Source: Ruegeria marina (GTDB lineage: Bacteria > Pseudomonadota > Alphaproteobacteria > Rhodobacterales > Rhodobacteraceae). Taken from it: 64,000 nt of DNA. Under the pieces are notes generated by a model, which saw only the letters and a program-made list of their open reading frames with translations, searched no databases and had not been told where the DNA came from. The stretch lies in contig NZ_FMZV01000007.1 in assembly GCF_900101475.1 (NCBI RefSeq), forward strand, positions 62,001-126,000, in the 5' to 3' direction. A program made the translations under genes and the position numbers. The stretch's first letter is position 1, and every line of letters begins with the position of its first letter. Below, piece after piece: positions 20,600-29,339 of the stretch.

Positions 20600-20623
20600 T
20601 TTCCGTCTCCCAGGCAAGACATC

Positions 20624-21217
20624 TCAGAGGTCACGAATCCAGAATTGAAGCGGTTTGCGGGTTTCCCTGTCCTGATCCAGATCCTTCCACGAAAACTGGG
20701 CAATCGCACCGGGCACCTTTTCGTAGCCGCGAGCGCGCCAGAAATCGTCGAGCGGTCGGTAGGCGGGGGGGCGCATCGGGTGATCCTCGGGGCGCTGAAC
20801 ACCACAGAAGGCGCATTTGTCGAACCCCAGCATGCGGGCATGTGCCTCGCGCAGGTCAAAGAACCGGTGCCCGACGCCATGGCCGCGATAGTCGGGCAAC
20901 AACACGGATTCGGCACAATAGAATATCCGATCCAGTTCCAGCCCGGTTCCTGCAAAAGCCGCGGCGAAATCATCGGCATGGTCGGACAGCGGCATGCCGG
21001 TCGAAGCGCCGATCAGCCGTTCGCCGTCAAATGCGCCGATCACGATGGCCCGGTCGCTGTCGCGATAGGATTGCAGATAGCTGTGCTCGTATTCAAGGTC
21101 GCCGTCGTATAGGTAAGGCCAGGCCCGGAACACAGCGATCCGCAGCCGGGCCACGTTGTCCAGCGCGGCGTCCAGCGCCGCGCCGGTCAGCGCCCGGACC
21201 TCTGTCACTTCAGCCAT
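20624..21217 (-). CDS. GNAT-family N-acetyltransferase
   Basis: 197 aa. The acetyl-CoA motif region is LLPDYRGHGVGHRFFDLREAHARMLGF, with the R/Q-x-x-G-x-G pattern. Substrate unknown. Overlaps the KSI-like gene by 8 bases and precedes the nitrilase by 24, so all three probably form one unit. Confidence 0.82.
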   Translation of the reverse strand: MAEVTEVRALTGAALDAALDNVARLRIAVFRAWPYLYDGDLEYEHSYLQSYRDSDRAIVIGAFDGERLIGASTGMPLSDHADDFAAAFAGTGLELDRIFYCAESVLLPDYRGHGVGHRFFDLREAHARMLGFDKCAFCGVQRPEDHPMRPPAYRPLDDFWRARGYEKVPGAIAQFSWKDLDQDRETRKPLQFWIRDL

Positions 21218-21611
21218 TCGAGACCTGTTTCACCCAATCGGCCAGGTTGTAGAAGGTGGTCACCCGCGAGATCTTGCCGTCGGTGAGCGTAAAGAACGAC
21301 CCGGCCGGCAGACGGTAGGTCTGTCCATGCGCCTCGGGAAGACCCTCGTCGGTTTGCAGATAGGTGCCGTTGACGATGAATTCAGCCGCTGCGCGGGTGC
21401 CGCCTTCGGCGTTGAACACGACGATGTCGGTCAAGAGTTCCTTGTAGCAGCGGTTCATGTGGGCACAGAACGCGGCGAATTTTTCCTTGCCGACGCGAAT
21501 TTGCCCTTCGTTCACATGATGCGCCACATCGTCAGTCAGGCAGTCCAGCATACCCTCGACATCGCCTGCGTTGAAGGCATCGAAATAGCGTCTTACGGTC
21601 TCGTTCATCAT
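21210..21611 (-). CDS. SnoaL/ketosteroid isomerase-like small protein
   Basis: 133 aa. MMNETVRRYFDAFNAGDVEGMLDCLTDDV and the later FNAEGG and TLTDGKISRVTTFYNLADW segments match the NTF2-like SnoaL/KSI fold. Function unknown. The first ATG overlaps the stop of the phosphatase gene (ATGA). The frame remains open upstream to 21902, but that part is antisense-frame shadow of the phosphatase gene. Confidence 0.82.
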   Translation of the reverse strand: MMNETVRRYFDAFNAGDVEGMLDCLTDDVAHHVNEGQIRVGKEKFAAFCAHMNRCYKELLTDIVVFNAEGGTRAAAEFIVNGTYLQTDEGLPEAHGQTYRLPAGSFFTLTDGKISRVTTFYNLADWVKQVSNG

Positions 21612-22066
21612 ATCTCCGTTGGTTCTCCCCAGCGTTCCTTCAGATGCTTGATGATCTGGTCGCGGGTCTGACGGTAGTGATGTAGCTTCTCTTCCCGCGT
21701 CTCGCCCAGTCCGGTAGGGTCCATTATTGGCCAATATTCGACATCGAGGTGGAAAAAGCGGGTCAGTTCCAGCGCCCGGCGCTGGCTGGCGGGCGACAGC
21801 GCCACCACCAGGTCGAACGAACTGAGATCGTCGCCCCAATCCTGCATCATGTCGAACGAACGCGAGCGGTGGCGCGCCAGTTCGACGTTGATCTCCTTGC
21901 ACACGGCGATGCAGAACCCGTCGATTTCCATGTCGTTGTGAACACCGACCGACTGCACATAGGTGCCCGTGCCATAGAATTTCTTCATGATGCCTTCCGC
22001 CATGGGCGAGCGGACCGCGTTATGGTCGCAGCAAAACAGGACCGACTGCGGAAGCGGCTTGTCCAT
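21608..22066 (-). CDS. Low-molecular-weight protein tyrosine phosphatase / arsenate reductase family
   Basis: 152 aa. The P-loop CDHNAVRS gives the C-x5-R motif (Cys13, Arg19). The general-acid Asp region is IMDPTG. Acts on phosphotyrosine or arsenate in the family. In alphaproteobacteria this gene sits between UPF0262 and infA, as here, but infA is now separated by three genes. Abuts UPF0262. Confidence 0.9.
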   Translation of the reverse strand: MDKPLPQSVLFCCDHNAVRSPMAEGIMKKFYGTGTYVQSVGVHNDMEIDGFCIAVCKEINVELARHRSRSFDMMQDWGDDLSSFDLVVALSPASQRRALELTRFFHLDVEYWPIMDPTGLGETREEKLHHYRQTRDQIIKHLKERWGEPTEI

Positions 22067-22546
22067 TCAGCCCCCGAAATGCAGAACGCAGATCAGGGTG
22101 AACAGGCGCCGTGCGGTATCGGTGTCGATTTCGGCCTTGCCGTCCAGCCGCTCCTGCAAGACCCGGCTTCCCTCGTTGTGGATGCCGCGGCGGGCCATGT
22201 CGATGGTCTCGATCTGGCTGGGCGGCAACGTCTTTACCGCGTTGAAATAGCTTTCGCAAATGTGGAAATAGTCTTTGACCACCTGCCGGAACGGTCCGAG
22301 CGACAGGTGGAATTCCGCCGCCTTCTGTTCGTCTTCGGTCTGGATATCAAAGACCAGCCTCTTGTCCCGGATCGAAAGGTTCAGGCGATAGGGGCCTTCG
22401 GGAACCGCACGGCCGTCGCGCTCGGGCAGGGCAAAGCTGTTGTCTTCGAGAAGGTCATAGATCGCCACCCGGCGCTCTTGCTCGATCTCGGGCGTGGGCG
22501 CTGGCAGATTGCTGTCATCCAGTTCAATATGCGAGATGCGGCTCAT
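22067..22546 (-). CDS. UPF0262 family protein
   Basis: 159 aa. Matches UPF0262 in length and in segments such as RVAIYDLLEDNSF, PYRLNLSIRDKRLVFDI, FRQVVKDYFHICESYF and DMARRGIHNEGS. Function not known. In relatives it follows hisD directly; here hisD is 36 kb away on the other strand, making this the left edge of the rearranged segment. Confidence 0.92.
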   Translation of the reverse strand: MSRISHIELDDSNLPAPTPEIEQERRVAIYDLLEDNSFALPERDGRAVPEGPYRLNLSIRDKRLVFDIQTEDEQKAAEFHLSLGPFRQVVKDYFHICESYFNAVKTLPPSQIETIDMARRGIHNEGSRVLQERLDGKAEIDTDTARRLFTLICVLHFGG

Positions 22547-22626
22547 CGGCTCGGTTCTTGTTGAAAAGGTTGCCCGAGACGTACACTAGGAATTTCCGGA
22601 CGGCAACGCATCGCGGCCCAGGAGAG

Positions 22627-23415
22627 TCAGGCCCCTGGACGATGGGTCGGAACCCGGCTTTCCAGCCAGCGGAACCCCAGCGCGATGATCCCGGCAATCA
22701 CCATGTAGACCAGCGCCAGAAGAAGGAGCGGCTCGTAAATGACGAAAGTGTCCTGACGCACCCGTGACGAGACCGCGAAGATTTCGACCACAGTGATCGT
22801 GGCGACCAGCGGCGTCGCCTTCAGTTGAAGAATGGTTTCTCCACCCAGCGTGGGCAACACGTTGCGAACGGCCTGAGGCAACCAGACCCGCCGGAAGATC
22901 GTGAACCGCGGCATGCCAAAGGATTGCGCCGCCTCCAGCTGGCCTCGGTTCACACCGGAGAATGCGCCGCGCATCACCTCACCCTCATATCCGGCAAAGG
23001 ACAGCGTCAGCGCCAGCAGCGCATAGGGCCAGGCCTGCCGCAAATAGGGCCACAGCGCACTGTCTCGTATGCCGTCGATCTGTGGAAAGACCGACCCGAG
23101 ACCGTAGTAGAGCAGCCAGATCTGCAACAGGAGTGGCGTGCCCCGGATCAGCGTGCAGAACACCCGTGCCGGTGCCGAGAGGTACCATGGTCCCACAGCC
23201 TGGGCGAGGCCGAGAGGAACCGCCAGCAGGAAACCGAGCACCGAACTCACGACCAGCAGCCAGATCGTGCGCCACAAGCCCTGCATCGCAAGCGGCAAAT
23301 ACTTGGGCAGCCAGTCCCACCGCAGCGAAAAGATGCACCAGATGACCAGCGCGACGAACAGGCCCAGCAGCACCAGCCGATGCGGCAGCAGAAAGGGGCG
23401 GATCAGCTTCATCAT
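22627..23415 (-). CDS. ABC transporter permease, polar amino acid type (HisM/ArtM-like)
   Basis: 262 aa with about five hydrophobic helices and the permease EAA-like motif GQLEAAQSFGMPRFTIFRRVWLPQA. Second membrane subunit of the amino acid importer encoded at 22627-25780. Its ATG overlaps the stop of the other permease (ATGA). Given the divergent arginine genes, arginine or methylarginines are likely substrates. Confidence 0.87.
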   Translation of the reverse strand: MMKLIRPFLLPHRLVLLGLFVALVIWCIFSLRWDWLPKYLPLAMQGLWRTIWLLVVSSVLGFLLAVPLGLAQAVGPWYLSAPARVFCTLIRGTPLLLQIWLLYYGLGSVFPQIDGIRDSALWPYLRQAWPYALLALTLSFAGYEGEVMRGAFSGVNRGQLEAAQSFGMPRFTIFRRVWLPQAVRNVLPTLGGETILQLKATPLVATITVVEIFAVSSRVRQDTFVIYEPLLLLALVYMVIAGIIALGFRWLESRVPTHRPGA

Positions 23416-24164
23416 CGGCTCGCTCCCCTGATCGACGGCTGGCCGCGCCGCGCCCATCTTTCCAGTCGCTGGAAAAACACGCCAGACAGCAGCGTGACGA
23501 TCAGATAGAGCGCGCCCGCGGCCAGGAAGAAGGTGAAATAGGCCCGCGTGCTGGAGGCCGCCTGCCGGGTTTCCAACGTCAGTTCGCTGAACCCGACCAC
23601 GGCCAGAAGGGCGGTGTCCTTGGTTGCGATCAGCCACAGGTTGGCGAGGCCGGGAATGGCAAAGGACATCATCGCCGGAATGGTCACCCGCCGCATCAGC
23701 ATGACCGGCGGCATGCCAAAGGCGCGGGCCGCCTCGATCTGTCCTTGTGGCACGGCCAGGATGGCGCCGCGCAGGATCTCCGTCGAATAGGCACCCTGCA
23801 CCACGCCCAGCACCCAGATGCCGGCCGCGACGCCGCTGATTTCGACCCGTCCGTATCCCAGTGCCTCGGCCGCCTGGTTGATCAGGTCGGTGCCCACGAA
23901 ATAGAGGATCAGGATCAGCACCAGTTCCGGCACCGCGCGAACCACGGTTGTGTAAATGGCGAGCAGGTCACGGATCACCGGCCCGCCATAGAGTTTGCCA
24001 TAGGCCCCGAACAGTCCGATCACGAGACCGAACCCGAACGCCCCGATCGCGATCTGGAGCGATTTGCTCAGACCGCGCAGCAGGTTCATGCCCCAGCCCG
24101 GCGGTGACAGCGACAGGAGTTCCGCGCTTTTAGCCAGACCCAGCGCGTTCAGGACCCATTCCAT
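23412..24164 (-). CDS. ABC transporter permease, polar amino acid type (HisQ/ArtQ-like)
   Basis: 250 aa. Hydrophobic helices plus RAVPELVLILILYF and the cytoplasmic-loop motif GQIEAARAFGMPPVMLMRRVTIPAM, typical of the His/Arg/Lys/ornithine/octopine permease group. It pairs with the 22627 permease. Ten bases after the binding-protein gene. Confidence 0.88.
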   Translation of the reverse strand: MEWVLNALGLAKSAELLSLSPPGWGMNLLRGLSKSLQIAIGAFGFGLVIGLFGAYGKLYGGPVIRDLLAIYTTVVRAVPELVLILILYFVGTDLINQAAEALGYGRVEISGVAAGIWVLGVVQGAYSTEILRGAILAVPQGQIEAARAFGMPPVMLMRRVTIPAMMSFAIPGLANLWLIATKDTALLAVVGFSELTLETRQAASSTRAYFTFFLAAGALYLIVTLLSGVFFQRLERWARRGQPSIRGASR

Positions 24165-24174
24165 CCGTCAGCGC

Positions 24175-24945
24175 TTATTCGCTGTAGATGGGCGCGCTGA
24201 AGTACCGCGCGGTGATCGCGGCATGGGTCCCGTCGGCGAGGATCGCGGCGATGCCCTTGTTCAGCGCCTCGCGCAGCGCGTCATCGCCCTTGCGGACACC
24301 CGCACCGACGCCCTTGCCCAGGATCGCCTCGTCATTGGCGACGGCGCCCTTGATCTCACAGCACTGGCCAGAGTCGGTCGCAACAAAATCGGCCATCGCG
24401 ATGCTGTCGGCCTGGGTTGCGTCGATGCGACCGGCATAAAGGTCCTGATTGGCCTCGTCCTGAGTCTGGTAGACACGGATTTCAGAGTTGCCGAAATACT
24501 GGTTGGCATATGCCTGATGGATGGTCGACGCCTGCACACCGATGATCTTGCCGGCCAGCGACTCGGGCGTTGCATCAAGATCGAGCGACTTGTCGGCCAC
24601 GATCACGGCGGGCGTGTTGTAATAGGGGTTCGAGAAGTCGATGGACTGCATCCGCTCTTCGGTAATCGACATCGAGGCCATGATGGCGTCGATCTGCTTG
24701 CCGGTCAGCGACGGGATGATGCCGTCCCAAGCAACGGGTGTCAGCACGCAATCCAGTTCGGCGGCCTTGCAGACGGCGTCGATAACCTCGATCTCCCAGC
24801 CGACCCAGTTGCCCGAGGAATCGGGCGATGCAAACGGCGGATAGGGTTCGGCGGCGATGCCGATCTTGACCTGCTCGGCAACGGCCGCACCTGCCATCAG
24901 CGCAAAAGTGGCCAGACCGGCCAGAAGAGATGTCTTGAAGTTCAT
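24175..24945 (-). CDS. Periplasmic amino acid-binding protein of an ABC importer
   Basis: 256 aa. Signal peptide to about residue 23 (ALMAGAAVAEQ). The family 3 binding-protein core includes YPPFASPDSSGNWVGWEIEVIDAVC and DAIMASMSITEERMQSIDFSNPYYNTPAV. The closest familiar group is lysine/arginine/ornithine/histidine-binding proteins. GGGAGACC precedes the ATG. Confidence 0.9.
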   Translation of the reverse strand: MNFKTSLLAGLATFALMAGAAVAEQVKIGIAAEPYPPFASPDSSGNWVGWEIEVIDAVCKAAELDCVLTPVAWDGIIPSLTGKQIDAIMASMSITEERMQSIDFSNPYYNTPAVIVADKSLDLDATPESLAGKIIGVQASTIHQAYANQYFGNSEIRVYQTQDEANQDLYAGRIDATQADSIAMADFVATDSGQCCEIKGAVANDEAILGKGVGAGVRKGDDALREALNKGIAAILADGTHAAITARYFSAPIYSE

Positions 24946-24979
24946 TTTTGGTCTCCCTGTTTTCATGGTTCTTTGTTGG

Positions 24980-25780
24980 TCAGTTGATGGATTTCAGAAA
25001 CTGTTTCAGGCGTTCCGATTGCGGATTCCCAAAGATCTGTGAGGGCGGGCCCTGCTCCTCGATCCGGCCCTGGTAGAGATAGACGACATGGTCGGCGACC
25101 TCTCGGGCAAAGTTCATCTCATGCGTGACGACCAGCATGGTACGGCCCTCGGCCGCCAGGTCACGCATGACGTTCAGCACCTCGCCCACCAGTTCAGGAT
25201 CGAGCGCCGAGGTCGGTTCGTCGAACAGCATCACCGCCGGGTCTACGGCCAGAGCGCGGGCAATGGCGGCGCGTTGCTGTTGTCCGCCCGACAGGAACAG
25301 CGGATAGGTGTTCTCCTTTTCCTCCAGGCCCACACGTTTCAACAGGCTCCGCGCCTTCTCGATGGCTTGCGCACGCGGCACCCTGAGCACGTGGACCGGG
25401 ACCTCGATCACGTTTTCCAGCAGGGTGCGATGGGTCCACAGGTTGAACGACTGGAACACCATGGCCAGCCGGGTGCGGACACGTTCCAGCTGCTTGCGGT
25501 CGGCGGCGGACCCGTCCGGACGCATCCGGATTTCCTCGCCCCCGATGACGATGCGGCCCGATGTCGGTGTTTCCAGAAAGTTGATGCAGCGCAGCATGGT
25601 GGACTTGCCGGACCCCGAGCCGCCGATGATCGCGATCACGTCGCCCCGCTTCGCGGTCAGCGAAACACCCTTGAGAACCTCGAGATCACCGAAGGACTTG
25701 TGCAGATCCTCGATTACCAGAGAGCCGCTGGCATCCGTCGCCGCGCCCGCTTGAGGCGTCGCTTGCTGCGCTGTGGTCAC
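24980..25780 (-). CDS. ABC transporter ATPase, polar amino acid type (HisP/ArtP-like)
   Basis: 266 aa from a GTG start. Walker A GGSGSGKS at 53-60, Q-loop in VFQSFNLW, signature LSGGQQQRAAIARAL and Walker B VMLFDEPTSALD are intact. An AGGGAGAG site lies a few bases before the GTG; an earlier in-frame start at 25846 would place the N-terminus across the operator palindrome. First gene of the importer operon. Confidence 0.9.
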   Translation of the reverse strand: MTTAQQATPQAGAATDASGSLVIEDLHKSFGDLEVLKGVSLTAKRGDVIAIIGGSGSGKSTMLRCINFLETPTSGRIVIGGEEIRMRPDGSAADRKQLERVRTRLAMVFQSFNLWTHRTLLENVIEVPVHVLRVPRAQAIEKARSLLKRVGLEEKENTYPLFLSGGQQQRAAIARALAVDPAVMLFDEPTSALDPELVGEVLNVMRDLAAEGRTMLVVTHEMNFAREVADHVVYLYQGRIEEQGPPSQIFGNPQSERLKQFLKSIN

Positions 25781-25827
25781 GCGTCTCTCCCTGTTTTTCG
25801 GTTGCCGTGGCTTCAGGTTCCGATTAT

Positions 25828-25843
25828 TTATACAAACGTATAA
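25828..25843. promoter_or_regulatory. Palindromic operator between the importer and the arginine catabolic genes
   Basis: TTATACAAACGTATAA is a perfect 6-base inverted repeat with a 4-base spacer, in the 120-base gap between divergent transcription units. TATAC-N4-GTATA sites are typical TetR-family operators, and a TetR gene starts at 25901. Probably controls both directions. Confidence 0.6.
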
Positions 25844-25900
25844 CAACGCGAAATTCGCAAATCAAGCCTGCATTCACACGGCCCGGGAGGCAAGGAAATC

Positions 25901-26548
25901 TTGGACAACGCGCGCCGCAGTTTCACCCGCGAGTCGGCCGAGAATCGTCGCGAGGCGCTGATTCTGGCGACGCTGTCCCTGATCGGCAAGAAGGGCGTTC
26001 AGGCAGCGACCGTGCGCGGCATCGCCGAAGAGGCCGGCGTGACACTGGGGCTGATCCGGCATTATTTCGACGGCAAGGATGCGCTGATCAACTCAGCCTA
26101 CCAGTTTCACATGAACCGGCTGACGACCGAAACGATGGACCTGCCGTTCAACCGGACCGAGCCGGCCTCGGTACAACTGGCGCGAATTGTCCGGGCCAGC
26201 CTTACCCCGCCCGTGAGCGAACCCGAGGCGGTCGGCCTCTGGGCCGGATTCGTAACCATGGTGCGCCAGGACGCCAGCATGGCAGAAGTGCACAGGCGCA
26301 CCTACTTCGAATTTCGCGACCGCTTGCAGGCACTTATCGATGTGGCGCTGCACGAAGCGGGCAGGACGCCAACGCCAAAGGATCTGCGCGAACTCGCCAT
26401 CGCCTGCAATGCGGTGATCGACGGGCTTTGGCTGGAAGGCGGCGCTTTGCCCGATGCCTTCGAACCTGACGAACTGGTGCGGATCGGGTTGGTATCGGTC
26501 GGCGCGATCCTTGGGCTGGAATTGAGTGATCCGGGAGAACAGATATGA
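25901..26548 (+). CDS. TetR-family regulator of the arginine/methylarginine locus (BetI-like)
   Basis: 215 aa from a TTG start with GGGAGG upstream. Helix-turn-helix at about 30-55 (TVRGIAEEAGVTLGLIRHYFDGKDALI). The C-terminal domain resembles the BetI group. First gene of an operon whose stops and starts overlap (TGA inside the next ATG). Likely binds the palindrome at 25828-25843. Confidence 0.86.
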   Translation: MDNARRSFTRESAENRREALILATLSLIGKKGVQAATVRGIAEEAGVTLGLIRHYFDGKDALINSAYQFHMNRLTTETMDLPFNRTEPASVQLARIVRASLTPPVSEPEAVGLWAGFVTMVRQDASMAEVHRRTYFEFRDRLQALIDVALHEAGRTPTPKDLRELAIACNAVIDGLWLEGGALPDAFEPDELVRIGLVSVGAILGLELSDPGEQI

Positions 26549-27732
26549 AGACAACCGCCCTTACCCACCGGCTGGCCAACCTTGGCGGCGCAAAATGGGG
26601 CATTTACCTGCGGGCCAAGGCGATGATCGCAGCCGGCAAGGATGTGATCAGCCTCACCATCGGAGAACCCGACGTTCCGCCGCCGTCCGACCTGATGGAC
26701 CTGGCGGAACAGGCGATGCGCGCCGGGCGGACCGGATATTCCGATGGTGCCGGAGAGGCCGGGCTGCGCCAGGCATTGGCCGGCAGGTACAGTCACCGCA
26801 CCGGCCGTACGATCACTCCCGCCCAGGTCATGTGCTTTCCGGGAACCCAGACCGCGCTCTATGCCGTGATGATGGGGGTGGCCGAAGCGGGCGACGAAGT
26901 GCTGGTCGGCGACCCGATGTACGCCACCTATGCCGGGGTCATCCGCGCCACGGACGCCGATGTTGTTCCGGTTCCCCTGCGCCCCGAAAACGGGTTTCGC
27001 ATTTCGGCCGAGGATATCGCGGCCCGTATCACGCCGCGAACGCGGGCGGTACTGCTGACCACGCCTCATAACCCGACCGGCGCGGTTCTCGGGGACGGGG
27101 ATATTGCCGCGATCGGCGATCTGGCGCTGAAACATGATCTGTGGATCATCTCGGACGAAGTTTATGAGGACCTTGTGTTCGACGGTCACCAATTCGCGTC
27201 CCCGCTGGCGCAAGAGGAGTTGGCGGATCGCGTGATCGTTGTCTCGTCGATATCCAAGTCACATGCCGCGCCAGGCTTTCGCAGCGGTTGGTGCGTCGGG
27301 CCCGAGGCATTCACCGCCGCCTTGCTGCCGCTGTCCGAAACGATGCTGTTCGGCAACCAGCCGTTCATTGCCGACATGACCGAGGCCGCGGTGCGCGACG
27401 GCTCCACGGTCGCGCCGGGCATGCGGGCGCGGTTTGCGGCAAGGGCCGCGCGCATGGCCGGCCGGCTGAACGGCAGAACCTGCCTGCGGGTGCTCGAACC
27501 CCAGGCCGGGATGTTCGCCATGGTCGAGGTTTCGGCCACAGGCATGGACGGGGAAGCCTATGCCGCACATCTGCTGGAACACGCCGGGGTTGCGGTTATG
27601 CCGGGCGCCTCGTTCGGAGACACCATCTCGGGTTGGGTGCGGGTGGCGTTGACAGCCGATGATGCGGCTTTCGATGCGGCGTGCGACCGTATCGTCGCCC
27701 ATTCCGCGCAGTTCCAGAAAGAGGCGGTCTGA
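26545..27732 (+). CDS. Class I/II aminotransferase, probable arginine:pyruvate transaminase
   Basis: 395 aa. Fold type I PLP enzyme: PHNPTGAVL, SDEVYEDLVF and the lysine motif SSISKSHAAPGFRSGW (Lys near 238). Position directly before a TPP-dependent decarboxylase reproduces the aruH-aruI pair of the Pseudomonas arginine transaminase pathway, so arginine to 2-ketoarginine is the best guess. From sequence alone only the aminotransferase activity is sure. Confidence 0.82.
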   Translation: MKTTALTHRLANLGGAKWGIYLRAKAMIAAGKDVISLTIGEPDVPPPSDLMDLAEQAMRAGRTGYSDGAGEAGLRQALAGRYSHRTGRTITPAQVMCFPGTQTALYAVMMGVAEAGDEVLVGDPMYATYAGVIRATDADVVPVPLRPENGFRISAEDIAARITPRTRAVLLTTPHNPTGAVLGDGDIAAIGDLALKHDLWIISDEVYEDLVFDGHQFASPLAQEELADRVIVVSSISKSHAAPGFRSGWCVGPEAFTAALLPLSETMLFGNQPFIADMTEAAVRDGSTVAPGMRARFAARAARMAGRLNGRTCLRVLEPQAGMFAMVEVSATGMDGEAYAAHLLEHAGVAVMPGASFGDTISGWVRVALTADDAAFDAACDRIVAHSAQFQKEAV

Positions 27733-29339
27733 TGCCGACGATTGGCGAAGCCCTGGTGTCCGGGCTGGCGACGCGTGGGGTCGAATGCGTTTTCGGCATT
27801 CCGGGGGTGCACACGATCGAACTCTACCGCGGACTCGCCGCATCTGGGATCCGGCATGTCACGCCGCGCCACGAACAGGGTGCGGGGTTCATGGCGGATG
27901 GCTATGCACGGGTCTCCGGCAAGCCGGGCGTGGCCTTCGTGATCACCGGGCCGGGGGTGACCAATACGCTGACGGCGATGGGACAGGCGCGCGCCGACAG
28001 TGTGCCCATCCTGACCGTATCAGGTGTCAATGCAAGGGCGAGCCTTGGCAGGGGACAGGGGCACTTGCACGAATTGCCGGACCAGTTGGGAATGGTGTCG
28101 AAGGTGGCGCTGGAGGCGCGGCAGGTAGTGACCGCCAGCCAACTTGCGCCGGCACTGGACGCGGTCTTCGCCCGGTTGACCACGGGCCGGAAAGGCCCCT
28201 GCCATATCGAGATCCCGCTGGATGTCGCCGGAGCCAAAGGGACATCGGGCGGCCAATCCCATGTGGTTGCGCCGGAGCCGGATCCCACGCTGCTGGCCGA
28301 AGCGGCCCGCAGATTGGTGGCGGCCGAACGCCCGGTGATCCTCGCCGGGGGCGGCGCGCGCCGAGCAGGCGACCCGCTGCGGCTCCTGGCCGAACGGCTT
28401 GACGCGCCGGTCGTGCAGACCACCAATGCCCGTGGCCTGATGCACGGTCATCCTCTGGGCGTTGCCGCCAGCCCAAGCCTGACGGCGGTTCGCAAGTTGA
28501 TCGAAGATGCCGATGTCGTTCTGGCGGTCGGCACAGAACTTGGCCCGACCGACTACGACATGTACGCGACCGGCCGGATGGCACGCATGCCCGGTTTGAT
28601 TCGCATCGACGTCTGTTCCGACCAGTTGTCCCGTCACCCGGCGGAACTCGGGATACACGGCGAGTCGACACGCTGCATGGCGTCCCTGCTTGCGCAGCTC
28701 ACAGGAGCCAACCGGACCGGCGATGGCGCCGCACGGGCCGGACGGGCGCGGCAAGACGCCTGGGCAGAGATCGGTCCCTATATGCAGGGCATGGTTCGGA
28801 TGCTCGACGCCGCACGAGATGCGGTACCCGATGCGATCATGGTGGGAGACTCCACCCAACCGGTTTATGCGGGCAACCTGTATTACGATCATGACCGGCC
28901 CGGCGGCTGGTTCAACGCGGCCACCGGCTTTGGCGCGTTGGGCTATGGTATTCCGGCGGCCGTAGGTGCCGCCATCGCGGCACCGGATGCGCAAGTGATC
29001 TGCATTGCCGGTGACGGCGGTGCACAATTCAGCCTGGCCGAGATGATGGTTGCCCGAGACGAGAATCTGTCGGTGACATTCGTGATCTGGAACAGCAACG
29101 GCTACCGCGAAATAGACATGGCAATGCGGGACGCGGATATCGAAGTGGTGGGCTGCGATCCGTCGCCCCCTGATTTTCATGCAATCGCGGCCGCATTCGG
29201 AATGGCCTATGCAAGCTGCGCCGAGGATGACCCGAAAAGCCTGGCCGCCCTTCTGACCACGGCCACTGCCCGTGGCGGTCCTTCGATCATCGAAGTGGCC
29301 GCGCCCTATTTCCCCGATAAACCCCGAGAACGAAAATGA
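27732..29339 (+). CDS. TPP-dependent decarboxylase, probable 2-ketoarginine decarboxylase (AruI-like)
   Basis: 535 aa. Three-domain acetolactate synthase-like enzyme. The catalytic Glu is in HEQGAGFMADGYAR (about 49-62), and the TPP motif is CIAGDGGAQFSLAEMMVARDENL...NSNGY near 435. With the preceding transaminase it fits conversion of 2-ketoarginine to 4-guanidinobutyraldehyde and CO2. Generic annotation would be acetolactate synthase-like; no small regulatory subunit is nearby, against a biosynthetic role. Starts at the last base of the transaminase stop. Confidence 0.82.
   Translation: MPTIGEALVSGLATRGVECVFGIPGVHTIELYRGLAASGIRHVTPRHEQGAGFMADGYARVSGKPGVAFVITGPGVTNTLTAMGQARADSVPILTVSGVNARASLGRGQGHLHELPDQLGMVSKVALEARQVVTASQLAPALDAVFARLTTGRKGPCHIEIPLDVAGAKGTSGGQSHVVAPEPDPTLLAEAARRLVAAERPVILAGGGARRAGDPLRLLAERLDAPVVQTTNARGLMHGHPLGVAASPSLTAVRKLIEDADVVLAVGTELGPTDYDMYATGRMARMPGLIRIDVCSDQLSRHPAELGIHGESTRCMASLLAQLTGANRTGDGAARAGRARQDAWAEIGPYMQGMVRMLDAARDAVPDAIMVGDSTQPVYAGNLYYDHDRPGGWFNAATGFGALGYGIPAAVGAAIAAPDAQVICIAGDGGAQFSLAEMMVARDENLSVTFVIWNSNGYREIDMAMRDADIEVVGCDPSPPDFHAIAAAFGMAYASCAEDDPKSLAALLTTATARGGPSIIEVAAPYFPDKPRERK

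Noticed and set aside
27732-29339. Acetolactate synthase catalytic subunit
   Set aside because: No regulatory subunit or ilv neighbours; the transaminase partner points to 2-ketoarginine decarboxylase.
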